Source of the DNA: Acidobacteriota bacterium
GTDB taxonomy: Bacteria; Acidobacteriota; Blastocatellia; RBC074
DNA length: 9,515 bases
Direction of reading: 5' to 3'
NCBI GenBank assembly: GCA_022614735.1
Contig: JAKEHZ010000111.1
Span: 1 to 9,515, forward strand
Part shown: one piece after another, positions 6,353 to 9,515 of the stretch
How the letters are laid out: each line of letters starts with the position of its first letter
Numbering within the stretch: position 1 is the stretch's first letter
Position numbers and translations under genes: made by a program
The notes under the pieces: model-generated
The model's database searches: none
Told to the model about the DNA's origin: nothing
The model's input: only the letters and a program-made list of their open reading frames with translations

Positions 6353-7300
6353 GTGAAGACCAAGGTCACACAGTCTCCGACGATTGCCGCTCGATTTATC
6401 CAACACGGTGAAATCGTTGCATTCCCGACGGAGACTGTCTACGGCCTGGGCGCAAACATTTTCAACGAAGGAGCAATCCGGAAGATCTTCCTCGCAAAAG
6501 GCCGGCCAACAGATAACCCGCTGATAGCACACATTTCAGAGATATCTCAGCTTGAATACATCACGAATGGAGTCCCGCACATAGCCCAGAGACTGCTCAG
6601 ACGATTTTTCCCGGGGCCGCTCACGCTCGTCTTGCCGAAGGGCGAGAGGGTACCGTCCAGCGCGACGGGAGGACTGAAAACTATCGGTGTGCGAATGCCG
6701 CGCCATGCGCTCGCGCTCCAATTTCTTCGCGCCTGCGGAATGCCGATAGTTGCGCCTTCCGCCAATCTCTCGGGCCGCCCCAGCCCGACAACGTGGCAGG
6801 CAGTTCGATCCGATCTCGATGGGCGTATCGGTTGCATCCTCAAAGGAGAGCAGACCCAGGTGGGATTGGAATCCACAGTCGTCGATTGCACAGGCCGGAT
6901 ACCCATAGTTTTGCGCGCTGGCGCGGTCACACTCGAGCAATTAAGAGAAGTGATTTCCGAGACCAGATTAGCCGAGCGCAAATATCCGATAACGCCGCAG
7001 AGCCCCGGGCAAAAATATCGCCACTACTCGCCGAAGGCCAAGGTCGTCATCTGCAGCTATCCTCAATACACGATCGCCTCAGCAGATGCAGCCTATATCG
7101 GCCTTGAATCTCCGATGTACACTAACGTTTTCAAAAAACACCTGATCTGTAAGAACGTGGAGGAATATGCCCGCTTGCTCTTTCAGTTTTTCCGCGAATG
7201 CGATGAGGAAGGAGTGAATACGATCTATTGTCAGGCAGTCAGCGAAGAAGGATTGGGCCTGGCATTGATGGATCGGCTCGAACGCGCGTCGGACGAATAA
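6353..7300 (+). CDS. L-threonylcarbamoyladenylate synthase, Sua5/YrdC type
   Basis: This enzyme makes threonylcarbamoyl-AMP from threonine, bicarbonate and ATP, the first step of the t6A37 modification of ANN-decoding tRNAs in the cytosol. The 315 residues match the long Sua5 form: a YrdC domain (~8-200) plus a C-terminal Sua5 domain. Motifs are AFPTETVYGLGAN (23-35), KGRPTDNPL (49-57), the nucleotide-site APSANLSG (134-141), GLESTVVD (171-178) and the inter-domain linker SPGQKYRHYSPKAK (217-230), which is diagnostic of Sua5. The start is GTG at 6353, 7 nt after the protease stop, with no clear ribosome binding site, so translation may depend on ribosomes leaving the protease frame. I see no nearby ATG that would keep the AFPTETVYGLG region. 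The TAA stop (7298-7300) lies inside the left arm of the palindrome 7297-7383. Its partners TsaB, TsaD and TsaE are not here. Confidence 0.92.
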   Translation: MKTKVTQSPTIAARFIQHGEIVAFPTETVYGLGANIFNEGAIRKIFLAKGRPTDNPLIAHISEISQLEYITNGVPHIAQRLLRRFFPGPLTLVLPKGERVPSSATGGLKTIGVRMPRHALALQFLRACGMPIVAPSANLSGRPSPTTWQAVRSDLDGRIGCILKGEQTQVGLESTVVDCTGRIPIVLRAGAVTLEQLREVISETRLAERKYPITPQSPGQKYRHYSPKAKVVICSYPQYTIASADAAYIGLESPMYTNVFKKHLICKNVEEYARLLFQFFRECDEEGVNTIYCQAVSEEGLGLALMDRLERASDE

Positions 7301-7383
7301 TCAATTTTCAGTCTTCCATCCAGCACTGGCCCGGTGCGGGCCGGTGCGGGCCGGTGCGGGATGGAAGACTGAAAATTGATTAT
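7297..7383. repeat. 25-bp inverted repeat with a 10-bp tandem loop between convergent genes; possible bidirectional terminator
   Basis: Arms 7297-7321 and 7359-7383 pair perfectly over 25 bp. The 37-nt loop and inner arm hold three tandem copies of CCGGTGCGGG (7331-7340, 7341-7350, 7351-7360). The loop's start, GCACTGGCCCGGTGC, can itself fold. The TAA stop of the Sua5 gene (7298-7300) and the TAA stop of ctaB (7380-7382, minus strand) sit at exactly mirrored positions, one base inside the outer ends. Its position between convergent genes suits a two-way transcription end, but no U-run follows the stem on either strand. The 10-bp units and exact fit to both stops are more like a repeat element than a normal terminator. 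Confidence 0.85.
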
Positions 7384-8291
7384 CTATTCAGCACCATCAA
7401 TCCCAACAATAAAGGCAAATACAAAACCGAAGCCTTGAGCAAAAATCTTGAATTCTCGCGTGTCATCTCCCTGGCTGTGAGAATGCTGACATAAAGAAAA
7501 GCTGCTCCGAGAACCATTGCCCCGATGAGATAAATCCAGCCTGAGAATTTAAGAAAAGTCGGCAGCAAACTCACCAGCACGAGCGCCAGAGTGTAACCGA
7601 CGATTTGCCGCGCGGTCGATCTGCCATCAGGCTCGACAACCGGAAGCATACGAATTCCCGCGCGCGCATAATCTTCGCGATACATCGTCGCAATCGCGTG
7701 GAAGTGCGGGAATTGCCAGAGAAACATAATTCCGATCAAAACCAACGGTTCAACCCCGACGCTGTTGCGTGCCGCAGTCCATCCAAGCAATGGAGGCAGC
7801 GCCCCAGGGAAAGCCCCTACGAACGTGCACCAATGTGTTCGCGTTTTGAGCGGGGTGTAAAGGAACAGATAGCTTGTCAACGCCATGAATCCGGAGACGG
7901 CGGTCAGCGTATTTACAAACCACGCGAGATAGACCTCCGCGATAACCGAGAGAGCAACACCAAACCACAGCGCATTGCGCGGCGATAATCTGCCCATCGG
8001 CAAAGGTCGGATCTTTGTTCGTTCCATTAACGCGTCCGCATGCCGCTCCAGGTATTGATTGAGCGTGCCGATGCCGCTTGAAAGTAACGCGATCCCGAAT
8101 GCCGTATGGAAAAGTAACAGCCAGTTGACCGGTGAAGTGGATCCGAGTGCAAACCCGGCCAGGGCAGAGAGGACAACGAGAAATGTGATGCGCGGTTTTG
8201 TGAGATCGAGATATGCAGCGAGCTTTGAACCAAAGCTCAGACTCTGTGGCGATAGCTCCGCTGTTTCCTCAGCGGGCGTGATGAATTCCAT
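7380..8291 (-). CDS. ctaB: Protoheme IX farnesyltransferase (heme O synthase)
   Basis: This UbiA-family integral membrane enzyme transfers farnesyl from FPP to heme b, giving heme O for heme-copper terminal oxidases, directly or after conversion to heme A. The 303 residues and about nine hydrophobic segments match CtaB/CyoE. Diagnostic motifs are YLDLTKPRITFL (27-38), NQYLERHADALMERTKIRPL (78-97), where N78, E82 and D86 form the prenyl-diphosphate/Mg site with Glu in the first acidic position, TPLKTRTHWCTFVGAFPGAL (146-165), and WQFPHFHAIATMYREDYARAG (192-212) with D207. The ATG at 8291 is preceded by GAAAGG (8298-8303) with 6 nt spacing. The gene follows rnhA on the minus strand with 154 bp between, most of it the second 43-bp inverted repeat. 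Oxidase subunits and ctaA are not in the window. Confidence 0.95.
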   Translation of the reverse strand: MEFITPAEETAELSPQSLSFGSKLAAYLDLTKPRITFLVVLSALAGFALGSTSPVNWLLLFHTAFGIALLSSGIGTLNQYLERHADALMERTKIRPLPMGRLSPRNALWFGVALSVIAEVYLAWFVNTLTAVSGFMALTSYLFLYTPLKTRTHWCTFVGAFPGALPPLLGWTAARNSVGVEPLVLIGIMFLWQFPHFHAIATMYREDYARAGIRMLPVVEPDGRSTARQIVGYTLALVLVSLLPTFLKFSGWIYLIGAMVLGAAFLYVSILTAREMTRENSRFLLKASVLYLPLLLGLMVLNR

Positions 8292-8348
8292 GACTTACCT
8301 TTCATTTGTATGACGACGATATTGATACGATAAAAGATAAGATAGCAT

Positions 8349-8446
8349 AAGAGAAAACGGAACAAACGGAAATAATGGAACAAACGGAAAAATGCTAGAG
8401 AATTTCCGTTTGTTCCGTTATTTCCGTTTGTTCCGTTTTCCCTCTT
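8349..8446. repeat. 42/44-nt inverted repeat built of 18-bp units (copy 2)
   Basis: Arms 8349-8390 and 8403-8446 flank the 12-nt loop AATGCTAGAGAA. The element is almost identical to copy 1 at 2182-2279 and lies in the same orientation, judged by the loop. I count three substitutions (at 8376, 8394 and 8395) and a 2-nt deletion of GG before 8354. As a result this copy has one mismatch (a G.U pair in plus-strand RNA) and a 2-nt bulge, while copy 1 is perfect. Its right end touches the last base of the rnhA TGA stop (8446-8448). It lies in the rnhA-ctaB gap, where a transcript from rnhA would fold it into a long hairpin. Confidence 0.9.
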
Positions 8447-8886
8447 CAATCCTCTAAAATCTCATCCAACAACTTCTGATCGACTTCTCCACGCTCGGCA
8501 ATCAACCTCGCAGCTTCATCGCATTTCTCCTGCACAGGGTGTCCGGCATGACCGCGTGTCCAAGTCCACCTGATATGATGAGGCTTTGCGGCTGCATCAA
8601 GCCGCTGCCAGAGATCAAGATTGGCTTTGCGCTTGAATAAGCCGCTCATCGTTTTGACCACATATTGCGAATCAGAGATCACCTCGACCCGGCATGATTC
8701 TTTCAACGCTTCGAGTCCCAGACATGCAGCAACGATCTCCGCTTGCTGATTGGTCGAATTGCCAAGGTATTGGCCGATAATCTTGCGATGGCCCTGGAAA
8801 TCGAGCACAGCTGCCGCACCCGCGCGCGTAGTTTTTCTTCCATTTCCGAGGCTGCTTCCATCGCAAACGATTGTCACATTTTTCAT
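8446..8886 (-). CDS. rnhA: Ribonuclease HI
   Basis: This enzyme cleaves the RNA strand of RNA-DNA hybrids (R-loops, primers, misincorporated ribonucleotides) in the cytosol. At 146 residues it is a normal type 1 RNase H length. The DEDD metal-binding residues are visible: D9 in VCDGSSLGNG, E50 in NQQAEIVAACLGLEAL, D72 in VISDSQYVV and D123 in EKCDEAARLI. The flexible-loop histidine is H113 in TRGHAGHP, and K85-R86-K87 lie in the substrate-handling region. The ATG overlaps the stop of the DUF2721 gene by 4 nt (ATGA, 8883-8886), so the two are probably co-translated. The C-terminal tail, ERGEVDQKLLDEILED, is a short acidic extension. The stop borders the palindrome 8349-8446. Confidence 0.94.
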   Translation of the reverse strand: MKNVTIVCDGSSLGNGRKTTRAGAAAVLDFQGHRKIIGQYLGNSTNQQAEIVAACLGLEALKESCRVEVISDSQYVVKTMSGLFKRKANLDLWQRLDAAAKPHHIRWTWTRGHAGHPVQEKCDEAARLIAERGEVDQKLLDEILED

Positions 8887-9431
8887 AAAATGGTCTTCGC
8901 CTCTTCCACCTCTTCTACCTCTTCAAGGGAGCCAAACGGATGCCGCTGCTGTTGATGTTTCGCGCACAACATCAAGGTGAACTCCATCTCTGATTTGAGC
9001 GAACGGAGCGCGAGCCGTGTCTCCGCAATCAGCATCATGCAACCATAAAAAAGCACTACTGTGCCCACGATTCCCAGCCCATTTGGGAGCCACATCGAAA
9101 AGTGTAGTAGTGAAACAAATCCGATGGCAACTGTCGCGGCAACAAACAGGCCGAGCGAGATGTATAAGCTCGTAAGTGAGTGCTGTATATATCGACTGCG
9201 CCGCGCATGAATCGCAAGTTGGCGTTCGACTTCGGCGCGACGATCTTCGGGAAAGTCCACCTTTTCGGCAGAAGAAAGGCTCTCGATCGTCCGGCTCAGT
9301 TCGCGCACGCGATCAACAACGCGCGCCAGCCGCGTCGAAGTCGAGAATATCAACGTCCCGCAAGCCGAAATCAGGACTGCAGGGGTAATCATGGCACTGA
9401 GAACATTCAGCGCGCTAATTGTCTCTTGCAT
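8883..9431 (-). CDS. DUF2721-type membrane protein of unknown function
   Basis: This 182-residue protein matches my memory of the DUF2721 family: an N-terminal hydrophobic segment with SAMITPAVLISACGTLIFST (residues 12-31), then RLARVVDRVREL (34-45), a charged linker with ERQLAIHARRSRYIQ (69-83), and two further membrane spans at ~86-109 and ~115-137. The region between spans 1 and 2 is probably an amphipathic or coiled helix. A cytosolic-looking tail ends in the acidic run SLEEVEEVEEA, encoded by a 9-bp tandem repeat. The ATG at 9431 has GAGGGG (9434-9439) only 2 nt upstream, an unusually tight spacing, so the true start could be a later codon. The family's function is not known to me. The 4-nt overlap with rnhA suggests joint expression. 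Its promoter must lie in or beyond the palindrome at 9445. Confidence 0.75.
   Translation of the reverse strand: MQETISALNVLSAMITPAVLISACGTLIFSTSTRLARVVDRVRELSRTIESLSSAEKVDFPEDRRAEVERQLAIHARRSRYIQHSLTSLYISLGLFVAATVAIGFVSLLHFSMWLPNGLGIVGTVVLFYGCMMLIAETRLALRSLKSEMEFTLMLCAKHQQQRHPFGSLEEVEEVEEAKTIL
8900..8926. repeat. Three tandem 9-bp units in the DUF2721 gene tail
   Basis: CCTCTTCNA occurs three times in a row (8900-8908, 8909-8917, 8918-8926). On the minus strand it encodes the repeated Glu-Glu-Val run near the protein's C-terminus. Because the unit is a multiple of three, copy number could change without shifting the frame, so tail length may vary between strains. Confidence 0.6.
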
Positions 9432-9444
9432 AACCCCTCATATT

Positions 9445-9515
9445 GATTGCGGATTGCGGATTGCGGATTGCGGATTTAAGAGGAACTTTCATTATCAAAT
9501 CCGCAATCCGCAATC
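9445..9515. repeat. Palindrome of 7-bp GGATTGC units, cut by the right edge
   Basis: From 9445 the sequence GGATTGC repeats about four times in tandem, ending in GGATTT at 9477. The complementary units begin at 9497 and run to the window end. Visible pairing is 9459-9477 with 9497-9515 (19 bp, perfect) around a 19-nt loop, AAGAGGAACTTTCATTATC. The unpaired outer left units imply the stem continues beyond the window to about 9529. It begins 14 bp upstream of the DUF2721 start. Confidence 0.8.

Overview
The window looks like chromosomal DNA of a free-living, probably Gram-negative bacterium. It is moderately GC-rich by eye, has short intergenic gaps, and uses ATG and GTG starts. The combination of bacillithiol genes (bshB1, bshA), a membrane-fused spermidine-synthase-like protein, a secreted S8 protease with a BACON-like domain and a heme O synthase, plus abundant intergenic palindromes, is most reminiscent of Acidobacteriota (Blastocatellia-like). 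That assignment is an inference; no rRNA or other phylogenetic marker is present. I see no phage, transposase, CRISPR array, tRNA or rRNA.

Layout. Positions 3-194 (+) are the tail of an unidentified gene. It converges on the bshB1-bshA pair on the minus strand (2112 to 215), whose reading frames overlap by 4 nt; these two genes perform the first two steps of bacillithiol synthesis. The gene-free stretch 2113-2496 lies between divergent genes. It holds a small dyad, a perfect 43-bp inverted repeat and a plausible sigma70-type promoter. A plus-strand set follows: a membrane-anchored spermidine-synthase-like protein (2497-4101), then an 18-bp hairpin directly before a strong ribosome binding site, an exported subtilisin-like protease (4282-6345) and, 7 nt on, a Sua5/YrdC-type threonylcarbamoyl-AMP synthase (6353-7300). 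A palindrome (7297-7383) closes this set and faces a minus-strand group transcribed as DUF2721 membrane protein, rnhA and ctaB (9431 to 7380). The DUF2721 and rnhA frames overlap by 4 nt. A second copy of the 43-bp inverted repeat sits between rnhA and ctaB. The right edge of the window cuts through another palindrome, built of 7-bp tandem units.

Most genes are recognisable metabolic or housekeeping types. The unexplained structure is between them: at least four palindromic elements, three of which contain short tandem units. One occurs twice, nearly identically. In another, the stop codons of two convergent genes occupy exactly mirrored positions. These elements are the best candidates here for something not well described.
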